Positions 33,879-42,614 of a stretch of DNA of 42,614 nucleotides are shown here, piece after piece. Origin of the DNA: UMGS1781 sp045650705 (GTDB taxonomy: Bacteria > Bacillota > Clostridia > TANB77 > CAG-508); contig JAZRRK010000024.1 of NCBI GenBank assembly GCA_045650705.1, positions 1-42,614 of the forward strand. Reading direction: 5' to 3'. The notes beneath the pieces were generated by a model, which made no database searches, was not told the DNA's origin, and saw only the letters and a program-made list of their open reading frames with translations. Made by a program: the position numbers and the translations under genes. Within the stretch, counting starts at the first letter, position 1; each line of letters opens with the position of its first letter.

Positions 33879-34883
33879 ATGGAAGAAGAAAAACTATTAA
33901 TTCCAAACTTACAAGATAGCGATGAAGAGAAAGTAGAATTTTCACTAAGACCAAAAACATTAAATGAATATATAGGGCAAACAAAAGTAAAAGAGAATAT
34001 GAAAGTTTATATAGAAGCAGCAAAAAAAAGAGGAGAAACATTAGATCATGTATTGTTATATGGCCCGCCGGGATTAGGGAAAACAACTCTTGCAAATATT
34101 ATATCAACAGAAATGAATTCAAATATAAGAATAACATCAGGCCCTGCTATAGAAAAACCAGGTGATTTAGCTGCTTTGCTTACTAATCTAGCACCAAATG
34201 ATGTGTTATTTATTGATGAAATACATAGATTAAATAGAAGTGTAGAAGAAATATTATATCCAGCATTAGAAGATTATAATTTAGATATAATTATAGGAAA
34301 AGGACCAAGTGCAAGGTCAATAAGATTAGAATTGCCTAAATTCACACTAGTAGGAGCTACAACCAGAGCAGGTTCTTTAACAACACCATTAAGAGATAGA
34401 TTTGGAATAACCTGTAGACTGGAATTATATAACGAAGAAGAACTTCAAACAATTGTAATAAGGTCAGCAGAGATAATGAGTATAAAAATAGATAAAGATG
34501 GAGCAATGGAAATTGCAAAACGTTCAAGAGGGACACCAAGAATTGCAAATAGATTATTAAAAAGAGTAAGAGACTATGCGGCAGTTTTGGGAGATGGAAC
34601 AATAACAAAACAAATAGCAGATATTGCTCTACAAAAGTTAGAAATAGATGATATGGGGTTAGATAATATAGATAGAAAAATATTACAATCTATAATATTA
34701 AACTATGCAGGAGGCCCTGTAGGAATCGAAACACTTGCTTCAACAATAGGGGAAGAAGTAGAGACAATAGAAGATGTATATGAACCATACTTAATGCAAA
34801 AAGGATTTATAGGAAGAACACCAAGAGGAAGAATAGTGTTACCAAAGTCATATGAACATTTAGGGATAGAATATAAAGAATAA
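33879..34883 (+). CDS. ruvB: Holliday junction branch migration helicase RuvB
   Basis: A 334-residue AAA+ motor of the RuvABC resolvasome. Visible are FSLRPKTLNEYIGQTKVKEN, Walker A GPPGLGKTT, Walker B LFIDEIHRL, the sensor ATTRAGSLTTPLRDRFG, and the C-terminal winged helix (EPYLMQKGFIGRTPRGR). Length is normal. The ruvA partner and queA are not adjacent. It may be co-transcribed with the upstream small membrane protein. Confidence 0.97.
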   Translation: MEEEKLLIPNLQDSDEEKVEFSLRPKTLNEYIGQTKVKENMKVYIEAAKKRGETLDHVLLYGPPGLGKTTLANIISTEMNSNIRITSGPAIEKPGDLAALLTNLAPNDVLFIDEIHRLNRSVEEILYPALEDYNLDIIIGKGPSARSIRLELPKFTLVGATTRAGSLTTPLRDRFGITCRLELYNEEELQTIVIRSAEIMSIKIDKDGAMEIAKRSRGTPRIANRLLKRVRDYAAVLGDGTITKQIADIALQKLEIDDMGLDNIDRKILQSIILNYAGGPVGIETLASTIGEEVETIEDVYEPYLMQKGFIGRTPRGRIVLPKSYEHLGIEYKE

Positions 34884-34896
34884 AGGGGATTATTTT

Positions 34897-36426
34897 ATGA
34901 AAAAAGATATAAAGTTTGCATTAGTATTGATAATATCTATTATTATACTTTTGAGTTTTACATTATACGAAGCTGGATTAGAAAGAACTAGTAGCATACA
35001 ATTTATTACTTTATCAATTACAATAACTATAATGATTGTAATTATGTGTGTTTTTATTTACAAAGAAAAAAATTTAAATATACAAAAAGCTTTTTTAATA
35101 GTAATACCATTCATATGTATTATGTTTTTTATTACTATGCCTATATTTAGAAATCATGATGAAGATAATCACTGGTTAAGAATTTATGATATTGCAAATG
35201 GAAATCTTTTAGTTCCTACAGAATATGGACATATATTTCAAGCGGGAGCAACTAATTATCCAGCAACTAAAGTTCCGAGGGCAGTATATGATATAATAAA
35301 TAGAGAAAAAACAGCAGGGCATAATTTTAAAGAGTTATACCAATATACAATTAATGAGGATGACACAATAATTGTAACATTATCTACAGAAGCATTATAT
35401 TCGCCATTACAATATACACCTCAAGTTGTAGGAGTATCAATTGCAAATCTTTTTACAGATAGACCTATTATAATGGCTTATGCTGCCAGATTAGTAAATA
35501 TAATTACTTCTATAGTAGTACTATATTTTGCAATAAAGCTAATGCCTTTTGGAAAAAAAGTATTATTAGTAATTATGGCTATACCAATTGCAGTAGAAGG
35601 ATTTAGTTCGCTATCGTCAGATGCAATGACAATTTCTATTGCAATGCTAATAATTGCTTATGTTTTCAATATAATATTTAATACAGAGAAGAAAAAAGTT
35701 AATATTAAAGATAAAATAATTTTATTGATTTTATGTATTATTATATCATTATGCAAAATTGTATATTTACCATTAGTAGGATTGCTTTTGTTATTGCCAA
35801 AAGAAAAGTTTACATCTAAAAAAGATAAAATAATTACTATAGTTGTTTTAATTTTAATAGCAATGATTGCAAATTTAAGTTGGTTAGGAATTTCAAGTCA
35901 ATATTTGGCTGAATATAAAGAAGGAAGACCTATAGACCAAGTTAAAAGTATAATAACAAATCCTATTAGATATTTTCAAATTTTATTTCATTCAGTTAAT
36001 ATAAATGCAGATGATTATATAACTTCTATGTTTGGTGGCTCATTAGGGCTAAATGAACATATTATATTAAATACTATTACACCATATGTATTTCTATTTT
36101 TAAGTTTAATGTTAGGAGTTGTTGATAGCGATATTAAACAAAGATTATCTAAATTTCAAAATTGGATAATTGCGTTAATCATTTTGGCAATAACAGTACT
36201 AATATTTACAAGTTTATATATACAATGGACACCAACAGAAAGTACTAGAATTGCTGGGGTTCAGGGAAGATATTTTATACCATTCTTGCCACTTGCAATA
36301 TTATTAATGGGTAACTTAAAAATAAAAGCAGAATATAAAGAAGAAAATATTGTTAAATTTATTAGTGTTACAATATTATTAACGCAAATTAATGTTATTT
36401 TATCTATATTAAGTAGAAACATATAG
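34897..36426 (+). CDS. DUF2142-family polytopic membrane protein
   Basis: A 509-residue protein with about 10-12 membrane helices. The extracytoplasmic loop after the second or third helix has NHDEDNHWLRIYDIANGNLLVP, the acidic-His pattern of DUF2142 proteins, which are predicted GT-C-like integral membrane proteins near cell-surface polysaccharide genes. A later WTPTESTRIAGVQGRYFIPFLPL segment also matches the family. It starts 13 nt after ruvB and ends 14 nt before queH, so the operon mixes functions. The substrate is unknown. Confidence 0.8.
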   Translation: MKKDIKFALVLIISIIILLSFTLYEAGLERTSSIQFITLSITITIMIVIMCVFIYKEKNLNIQKAFLIVIPFICIMFFITMPIFRNHDEDNHWLRIYDIANGNLLVPTEYGHIFQAGATNYPATKVPRAVYDIINREKTAGHNFKELYQYTINEDDTIIVTLSTEALYSPLQYTPQVVGVSIANLFTDRPIIMAYAARLVNIITSIVVLYFAIKLMPFGKKVLLVIMAIPIAVEGFSSLSSDAMTISIAMLIIAYVFNIIFNTEKKKVNIKDKIILLILCIIISLCKIVYLPLVGLLLLLPKEKFTSKKDKIITIVVLILIAMIANLSWLGISSQYLAEYKEGRPIDQVKSIITNPIRYFQILFHSVNINADDYITSMFGGSLGLNEHIILNTITPYVFLFLSLMLGVVDSDIKQRLSKFQNWIIALIILAITVLIFTSLYIQWTPTESTRIAGVQGRYFIPFLPLAILLMGNLKIKAEYKEENIVKFISVTILLTQINVILSILSRNI

Positions 36427-36440
36427 GCAGGGGTAGAGCT

Positions 36441-37004
36441 ATGAAATTATTATTACATACATGCTGTGCACCATGTAGTGTGTATTGCATAGATTATTTA
36501 AGGGAAAATAATATAGAACCAACAATTTATTGGTATAATCCAAATATACATCCATATAAAGAGTACCAAGCACGTAGAGATTGTTTAAAAGAATATACTA
36601 AAAGTATAGATGTTACGGCAATATTTGAGGAAGAATATGGATTAAGAGAATTTTGTAAAAATACAATAAAGGATTTACAAAATAGATGTACAGATTATTG
36701 CTATATATCAAGATTAGAAAAAACAGTACAATATGCAAAACAAAATGGATATGATACATTTACAAGTACATTATTTGTAAGCCCATACCAAAAGCATGAA
36801 GAACTAAAAAAAGTATGTGAAGAATTATCAAAAAAATATAATATAAAATTTCTATACATAGACTTTAGAGAAGGTTTTAGAAAAGGACAAGCCAGAGCAC
36901 GAGAGTTAGGTCTATATATGCAAAAATATTGCGGTTGCATATTCTCAGAGGAAGAAAGATATAGAAAACAAATTGAGAAAGATAAGATAGAGAGTTTGCT
37001 ATAA
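36441..37004 (+). CDS. queH: Epoxyqueuosine reductase QueH
   Basis: A 187-residue iron-sulfur protein catalysing the last step of queuosine synthesis, reducing epoxyqueuosine in tRNA. The cysteine pattern is LLLHTCCAPCSVYC at the N-terminus and YMQKYCGCIFSEEERY at the C-terminus, with WYNPNIHPYKEYQARR between. This is the QueH (DUF208) family, the non-homologous replacement of QueG. Length is typical of short forms. It implies queuosine-modified tRNA-Asp, -Asn, -His and -Tyr; the tRNA-Asp(GTC) of this window would be one target. Confidence 0.94.
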   Translation: MKLLLHTCCAPCSVYCIDYLRENNIEPTIYWYNPNIHPYKEYQARRDCLKEYTKSIDVTAIFEEEYGLREFCKNTIKDLQNRCTDYCYISRLEKTVQYAKQNGYDTFTSTLFVSPYQKHEELKKVCEELSKKYNIKFLYIDFREGFRKGQARARELGLYMQKYCGCIFSEEERYRKQIEKDKIESLL

Positions 37005-37062
37005 TAAAATAGTAAAAAGCAGTATAATAAATACTTACTAAGAGGAAGAAAGGTATATAAAA

Positions 37063-38517
37063 ATGAAGAAAGTGTTAGATAAAATTACGTATAAAACATT
37101 ATTTTTAATGGTTTCTATGATTCTTGCAATTCCATCAATAATGTATTTAATAAAAAATGGAACAATTGTCAACTTTACAGAATGGTTTACATTTTTCTTA
37201 TGCAAACCTAAAAATTATGGAGAAACAATATTAGGAACTATAATCTTTGGAATAATTCTAATATTACTATTTCTTTATTATTTAAAAATAATAAAAAACA
37301 GTAATAAAGAATTTCTAAATATTAAAAGAGTAATAATGTACATACTAATAATATCTATAATATTTGCAATAGTATTACCATTTACAACATCAGATATTTT
37401 TTATTATATAGGTACGGGATGGATAGATGGTAATTATAATGAAAATCCATATTATACTTCAGTTCATGAAGTTAGAATGTTAAACGAAAACGATGAAATT
37501 TTACAGAGAACCGGATATTGGGAGAAACAAGTAGTTGTTTATGGACCGCTTTGGGCATTTATATGTAAGATATTATCTTCTTTTTCGTTTGGAAATGCAA
37601 CTGTTGCATTATATGTATATAAAATGGTAGCAGTACTAGTTCATATATTTAATGCTATTTTGGTATATAAAATAACTAAAAACAAAAAATTTGTTATATT
37701 ATATGGACTAAATCCATTTATATTATTTGAAATGATTACAAATGTACATAATGATATATATTTAGTATTATTTATATTGTTAGCCCTATACTTTTTATTA
37801 AAGAGACAAAACATATGGCTAACTATAGTGTTTATGGCATTAGCTACGTGTATAAAGTACGTAGCAGTTTTACTAATTCCATTTTTAGTGTTATATTATT
37901 TAAAAAACGAAAAAATACATAAAAAAATATTGAAGTGTATTTTATATGCAGTTATATTTATAGGAGTAATGCTTCTAATATATTTAATATATGCAGAAGA
38001 TGTAAAAATACTATTAGTAGCTATAATGCAACAACAAAAGTTTAGAGAATCTATTTTGACTATAATATTAACAATATCACAAAAATTACAAAATGGACAA
38101 ATATATACTTATTCAAGTTATATATTTAAAACAATATTTATACTTGTTTTAATAGAAGGATTAATTTTTATGTTTTTACATAAAAAGATAAACTTTAAGA
38201 ATACTATAAAAAAATACAACAATTTGCTTATAACATTTTTATTTTTGATTATTACCAATTTGTGCCCATGGTATATGATGTGGCCAATTCCAACGATATT
38301 TTGGTTAAGAGGAAAGGAAATAAAGAATATATTATACTTACAATTTTCATATGAGCTAGTTACATTAATTAATTTTGCGCTATGGAGCGAATCATATAAA
38401 ATAGGATTGTTCTATTTACCAATAATGGTGGCGTTAATTATTATTTTTAATGCATTGGATTATATAATAAAATTAAATAGGATAGCTAAATCTAAAACTA
38501 GTATAGAGGCTCTATAA
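37063..38517 (+). CDS. GT-C-type membrane glycosyltransferase
   Basis: A 484-residue polytopic protein with about 11-12 membrane helices. The segment LPFTTSDIFYYIGTGWIDGNYNENPYY and GLNPFILFEMITNVHNDIYLVLFILLALYF (shown in part by key words) resemble polyprenol-phosphate mannosyltransferase-like GT87/PMT families: an acidic residue in the first outer loop, and NPF..FE.. .NVHND. Likely it transfers a sugar from a lipid carrier outside the membrane. It starts a run of three genes leading to polA. The start has AGAGGAAGAAAGG. Confidence 0.7.
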   Translation: MKKVLDKITYKTLFLMVSMILAIPSIMYLIKNGTIVNFTEWFTFFLCKPKNYGETILGTIIFGIILILLFLYYLKIIKNSNKEFLNIKRVIMYILIISIIFAIVLPFTTSDIFYYIGTGWIDGNYNENPYYTSVHEVRMLNENDEILQRTGYWEKQVVVYGPLWAFICKILSSFSFGNATVALYVYKMVAVLVHIFNAILVYKITKNKKFVILYGLNPFILFEMITNVHNDIYLVLFILLALYFLLKRQNIWLTIVFMALATCIKYVAVLLIPFLVLYYLKNEKIHKKILKCILYAVIFIGVMLLIYLIYAEDVKILLVAIMQQQKFRESILTIILTISQKLQNGQIYTYSSYIFKTIFILVLIEGLIFMFLHKKINFKNTIKKYNNLLITFLFLIITNLCPWYMMWPIPTIFWLRGKEIKNILYLQFSYELVTLINFALWSESYKIGLFYLPIMVALIIIFNALDYIIKLNRIAKSKTSIEAL

Positions 38518-38574
38518 TATACGGTTAATATAAAATAAGAAAAAACAAATGAATATTAATTTGGAGGGGTAAAA

Positions 38575-39933
38575 ATGATAAAAAATATTATTAAATATTG
38601 TATTGTATTTATTATAATGATTGGTATTTTTATATTAACTTTATATATAACATCTCTAATTCCATCAAGTAGTATGAAACAAAATGTAGCAGAATCAGCC
38701 CAGGTCTTGTTGAAAGAAGGCAATAGGAAAAAAGTATATATAAAATCAAAAGAATTAATTGTACTATTTGATAATTATACTGATGCACTTATGATTAATA
38801 CAGCATATTCAATAGATAATACAACACCACTTTATTCAGCATTTACTGCTAAGAAAAATTACATACCAGGAATAACAAAAACTATAGAAGAAGATGTAGT
38901 AAGTGAATTAAAATCAGCATCTAAATATGGAAATTACTATAATCCAGTAGGAGAGTTATATGATGTTGCAAATGATGACATAGATGAATCATTTGAATAT
39001 GCGAGATACTGGCATGGATATTTAGTAATACTAAGGCCATTATTAGTATTATTTAATATTACACAAATAAGAATAATCTTGATTGTTATATTTGTGGCTT
39101 TATTAATGTTTCTTTTATATGAGATAGGTAAAAAAATATCTCCATTTATAGCAATTATATTTTTTGTAGGATTAGCAGGAGTTGAATATTTTTATATAGG
39201 AATATCTATACATGAGACTCCTATATTTATTATTATGATGACTGTAGCCACATATTTGTTAATAAAAAATGGCAATATAAAGAATGTAGCTATGATATTC
39301 TTTATATTAGGTATACTTACTAGTTTTTTTGACTTATTATCTGTACCAATATTAACATATGGATTTCCAATTTTGGTATATTTTATGCTACAACAAAAAA
39401 ATAGACATTTAAGTTTTAAAGAAAGTACGGTAATATTTATAGAAACAGGCTTAGCATGGGTAATTGGATATATAGCTATGTGGTTTACAAAATGGATTTT
39501 GATAGATTTAATATATGATAGAAATCTATTGCAAATAGCTTTGGAACAAGTTAGATATCGTTCAATAGGAAATGGAGAAAATATTCAGTATACATTAATT
39601 TTAGAAAGGAATTTAAAATATATTATAGTTCCTGCTATATTAAATATAGCTATAGCAATTATTATAAGAATTATAAAAGGAAGCGACAATAAAAGTATAA
39701 AACAAAAATTAGAACAGAAATATCCATATATTTTAATAGGGACAATTCCACTTATATGGTATTTTGCATTAAAAAATCATTCGTATAATCATAGTTTTTT
39801 TACATATAGAAATTTACTATTAACTGTACTAGCATTGCCTTTTACAATATTAATTTCAAATAAAATATATAGAATAAAAATGAATGCAAAAAAAGCAAGA
39901 AAATATAGTAGAAATAAAATGCTAAAAGAGTAG
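38575..39933 (+). CDS. Polytopic membrane protein, unknown
   Basis: A 452-residue protein with a first helix at residues 5-29, a long outer loop (residues about 30-150, with STPLYSAFTAKKNY and EYARYWHGYLVILRPLL) and about 9 further helices, ending in a basic cytoplasmic tail. The layout is like GT-C glycosyltransferases and DUF2142/DUF6044-type proteins, but no firm family can be named. The start ATG follows TTGGAGGGG. It lies between the glycosyltransferase-like gene and the FAD oxidoreductase gene, so a cell-surface glycan role is likely. Confidence 0.65.
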   Translation: MIKNIIKYCIVFIIMIGIFILTLYITSLIPSSSMKQNVAESAQVLLKEGNRKKVYIKSKELIVLFDNYTDALMINTAYSIDNTTPLYSAFTAKKNYIPGITKTIEEDVVSELKSASKYGNYYNPVGELYDVANDDIDESFEYARYWHGYLVILRPLLVLFNITQIRIILIVIFVALLMFLLYEIGKKISPFIAIIFFVGLAGVEYFYIGISIHETPIFIIMMTVATYLLIKNGNIKNVAMIFFILGILTSFFDLLSVPILTYGFPILVYFMLQQKNRHLSFKESTVIFIETGLAWVIGYIAMWFTKWILIDLIYDRNLLQIALEQVRYRSIGNGENIQYTLILERNLKYIIVPAILNIAIAIIIRIIKGSDNKSIKQKLEQKYPYILIGTIPLIWYFALKNHSYNHSFFTYRNLLLTVLALPFTILISNKIYRIKMNAKKARKYSRNKMLKE

Positions 39934-39946
39934 GAGGAAAATAGAA

Positions 39947-41509
39947 ATGCAGAAAAAGAAAGTAATTATTGTAGGAGCTGGACCAGCAGGAATAACGGCA
40001 GGATATAAATTAATAAAAAAAAGTAAAGACTATGAAGTAACAATATTAGAAGAGACTCAAGAAATAGGAGGGATATCTAGAACAGTACAATATAAAGGCA
40101 ATAGAATGGATATAGGCGGACATAGATTTTTTTCTAAGAATGAACAAGTAATGAAATTTTGGGAAGATTTAATGCCATTACAAGGTAAAAATTCATTTGA
40201 TGACGAAAAATTAAAAAGAGAAAAAACATTAAAGATAGGTGGACCAAATCCGGAAAAAGAAGATAGAGTAATGCTATTAAGACAAAGAGTATCTAGAATA
40301 TATTACTTAAAAAAATTTTTTGATTATCCTGTTACAATGAAAAAGGAAACATTCATGAATATGGGATTTATAAGAACAATGAAAGCAGGCTTTAGTTATT
40401 TAAAAACTATATTTATAAAGAAAAAAGAGGATTCATTAGAAAACTTTTATATAAATCGTTTTGGAAAAGTACTATATCAAATGTTTTTTGAAAAATATAC
40501 AGAAAAACTTTGGGGAAGACATCCATCAAAAATATCAGCAGACTGGGGAGCACAAAGAGTAAAAGGCTTATCAATAAAAGCTGTTATAAAAGATATGTTT
40601 TCAAAAGTATTTAAAAAGAAAAATAAAAAACAAGTAGAAACATCTTTAATAGAGGAATTTTGGTATCCAAAATATGGACCAGGACAACTATGGGAAACTT
40701 TGGCAGAAGAATTTGAAAAATTAGGAGGAAAAATTGAAAGAGGACATTTAGTAAAAAATATTAATATAGAAAATGATAAAATAATATCAGTAGAATGTAA
40801 AGTTGGTGATACAACAAAAGTAATAAAAGGAGATATATTTGTATCATCAATGCCAATAAAAGATCTAGTAGAAGGAATGCAAGGAGATAAAGTACCAGAA
40901 GAAATATATAATATAGCAACAGGGCTTCCATATAGAGATTTTATAACTGTAGGATTATTAGTAAAGAAAGTGAAGCTAGAGAATAAAACTAGTATTAAGA
41001 CCTTAAATAATATAGTTCCAGACTGTTGGATATATATACAAGAACCAGATGTAAAACTTGGAAGAATACAAATATTTAACAACTGGTCACCATATATGGT
41101 GAAAAAACCAGAAGAAACAATGTGGATAGGGTTAGAATATTTCTGCAATGAAAACGATGAATTATGGAACAAAACAGAAAAAGAGTTTATAGACTTTGCA
41201 ATACAAGAGCTTAAGCAAATGAACATAATAAATGAAGAAGATGTTCTAGATGCACATAGAGAAAAAGTAAAAAAAGCATATCCAGCATATTTTGATACAT
41301 ATTCAAGAATAGATGAATTAATAAAATATCTAAATAAATTTGAAAATTTATACTGCATAGGAAGAAATGGACAACATAGGTACAATAATATGGATCACTC
41401 AATGGTAACTGCATTTGAAACAGTAGAAAATATAATAACAGGAAAAAAAGACAAAAACAACATATGGAATGTCAATACAGAAAAAGAATATCACGAAACT
41501 AAAAAGTGA
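39947..41509 (+). CDS. FAD-dependent oxidoreductase (protoporphyrinogen oxidase/UGM-like)
   Basis: A 520-residue flavoprotein. The dinucleotide-binding GAGPAG (residues 10-15) is in VIIVGAGPAGITAGYKLI, followed by LEETQEIGGISRT and MDIGGHRFFSKNEQVMKFW, typical of the amine-oxidase/UDP-galactopyranose mutase-like group common in exopolysaccharide clusters. The C-terminal IGRNGQHRYNNMDHSMVTAFETVENI closes the FAD site. Its neighbours are membrane glycosyltransferase-like proteins, so it may modify a lipid-linked sugar; true heme synthesis is unlikely as no other heme gene is near. It has a GGAGGAAAA site. Confidence 0.85.
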   Translation: MQKKKVIIVGAGPAGITAGYKLIKKSKDYEVTILEETQEIGGISRTVQYKGNRMDIGGHRFFSKNEQVMKFWEDLMPLQGKNSFDDEKLKREKTLKIGGPNPEKEDRVMLLRQRVSRIYYLKKFFDYPVTMKKETFMNMGFIRTMKAGFSYLKTIFIKKKEDSLENFYINRFGKVLYQMFFEKYTEKLWGRHPSKISADWGAQRVKGLSIKAVIKDMFSKVFKKKNKKQVETSLIEEFWYPKYGPGQLWETLAEEFEKLGGKIERGHLVKNINIENDKIISVECKVGDTTKVIKGDIFVSSMPIKDLVEGMQGDKVPEEIYNIATGLPYRDFITVGLLVKKVKLENKTSIKTLNNIVPDCWIYIQEPDVKLGRIQIFNNWSPYMVKKPEETMWIGLEYFCNENDELWNKTEKEFIDFAIQELKQMNIINEEDVLDAHREKVKKAYPAYFDTYSRIDELIKYLNKFENLYCIGRNGQHRYNNMDHSMVTAFETVENIITGKKDKNNIWNVNTEKEYHETKK

Positions 41510-41528
41510 GGTATGAGGGGGAAGTTCT

Positions 41529-42614
41529 TTGGAAAAATTAGTTTTAATAGATGGCAACAGTATTTTAAATAGAGCTTTTTATGGTACTATGGGTACCAAA
41601 ATAATGATGACAGAAGATGGAACATATACAAATGCAATATATGGTTTTTTAAATATAATGTTTAAAATAATAGATGATATGAAACCAGAATATATGGTAA
41701 TAGCATTTGATTTAAAAGCTCCAACACATAGACATAAACTATATGAAGGATATAAAGCAAATAGAAAAGGTATGCCAAATGAACTTGCCAGTCAAATGCC
41801 AATACTAAAAGAAATTCTAAATGCAATGAATATAAAAATAATAGAAAAAGAAGGCTATGAAGCAGATGATGTTTTAGGAACTCTAGCAAAATGGGGACAA
41901 ACTAAAGATTTGGATGTAACAATATTAACAGGAGATAGAGATAGCTTTCAATTAGTAGATAAAAATATAAAAGTAAGAATTCCACATACAGTACAAGGAA
42001 AAACAGAAACAGAAGACTATGATATAGAAAAAGTATTAGAAAAATATGGGATTATGCCAGAAAAATTAATTGAGGTAAAAGGGCTAGCAGGAGATACATC
42101 AGATAATATTCCAGGCATACCAGGAGTTGGAGAAAAAACAGCTATAAATCTTATAAAAGAATACAATAATATTGAAGAAATATATAATAATATAGATAAA
42201 TTTAAGGGGAAACTAAAAGAGAAGATAGAACAAAATAAAGAATTAGCATATATTTCAAGAATATTAGGAACTATTGATATAAATGCCCCAATAGAAAAAG
42301 ACTTAGAAGAAATGAAATTAGTTAAATGGGATGAAACTAAGGTTACAGAGATATTTACAAAACTTAAATTTACTAGGTTTTTAGAGAGATTTAGTTTGCA
42401 GAGTGTAAAAGAAACTAAAAATAAATTAGAAATAAATGGTAAAGAAGCAACAGAAGATGAATTAAACAAATTATTCACTGACATATTAAATTCTAAAAAA
42501 ATGTATTACTACATTGTAGAAAAACCAAAAGATGGTTTTGGAATATTAAATGAGGAAATAGAAGGAGTTATTATATATTCAGAGTCAGAAAATAAAGAAT
42601 ATTTAATAAAAAAT
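41529..42614 (+). CDS. polA: DNA polymerase I, 5' part
   Basis: The frame opens at TTG 41529 after GAGGGGGA and runs off the end of the window. The visible 362 residues contain the 5'-3' exonuclease domain: LVLIDGNSILNRAFYG, AFDLKAPTHRHKLYEGYKANR, EADDVLGTLAKWG, TGDRDSFQLV, GLAGDTSDNIPGIPGVGEKTA. After about residue 300 begins the linker to the 3'-5' exonuclease-like domain. No in-frame CGG is seen. It directly follows the FAD oxidoreductase gene (19 nt). Confidence 0.95.
   Translation, partial: MEKLVLIDGNSILNRAFYGTMGTKIMMTEDGTYTNAIYGFLNIMFKIIDDMKPEYMVIAFDLKAPTHRHKLYEGYKANRKGMPNELASQMPILKEILNAMNIKIIEKEGYEADDVLGTLAKWGQTKDLDVTILTGDRDSFQLVDKNIKVRIPHTVQGKTETEDYDIEKVLEKYGIMPEKLIEVKGLAGDTSDNIPGIPGVGEKTAINLIKEYNNIEEIYNNIDKFKGKLKEKIEQNKELAYISRILGTIDINAPIEKDLEEMKLVKWDETKVTEIFTKLKFTRFLERFSLQSVKETKNKLEINGKEATEDELNKLFTDILNSKKMYYYIVEKPKDGFGILNEEIEGVIIYSESENKEYLIKN

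Noticed and set aside
40477..41385. 302-codon - strand ORF opposite the FAD oxidoreductase gene
   Set aside because: Shadow of a well-conserved + strand gene; low-complexity Ser/Phe/Ile composition typical of antisense reading in AT-rich DNA.

Overview
The window looks like the chromosome of a low-GC, spore-forming member of the Clostridia, probably an uncultured gut lineage. The signs are very AT-rich coding sequence, sporulation genes (yqfC, yqfD, spoVS), Gram-positive cell-wall genes and strong AGGAGG-type ribosome binding sites. Nearly everything is on the + strand; uvrB is the one protein gene on the - strand. The exact family cannot be fixed from this window.

Layout. 1-2.7 kb is accessory: the end of a phage-tail-like protein gene, a repeat-rich non-coding stretch with a promoter and a 29-nt AC microsatellite inside a tiny ORF, and a prepilin-like protein whose BspA-type C-terminal half has a different base composition. 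2.8-8.8 kb resembles the Bacillus yqfC-yqfD-...-ybeY-...-era-yqzL-recO block, with an unknown gene in the phoH slot and a DUF3048 gene inserted. 8.9-9.3 kb is a GC-richer orphan gene with its own promoter and terminator. 9.3-13.8 kb carries tsaD, two metallophosphoesterases (one ymdB), spoVS and a solute-binding protein gene. 14-18.4 kb carries a P-loop protein, cmk, plsC, scpB and proS. Three tRNAs (Val, Asp, Phe) follow, then uvrB, folD, dprA, a class A PBP, cysS, a dCMP-deaminase-like gene, a FemABX protein, alr, ftsH, radA, a small membrane protein, ruvB, a DUF2142 protein, queH, two polytopic membrane proteins, a FAD oxidoreductase and the 5' part of polA. Two families of hairpin repeats are scattered between operons.

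Main finding. Four otherwise intact genes (a peptide-binding protein gene, dprA, alr, radA) are each broken by apparent single-base insertions, six in total. In all six the extra base is a C directly before a glycine GGN codon, so the codon at the break in the incoming frame is CGG. Skipping that C (CGG-N read as GGN, a +1 shift) restores full-length proteins with family motifs running across the junction; in alr it also restores a stop overlapping the ftsH start by one base. In a manual scan, CGG is not used in frame as an ordinary arginine codon in any vertically inherited-looking gene here, although about fifty CGG trinucleotides occur out of frame. The only other in-frame CGG is in the compositionally foreign orphan gene. 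This suggests that CGG is an unassigned codon, or a CGGN four-base glycine codon, read by +1 frameshifting in this organism. An assembly artefact is the main alternative and can be tested.
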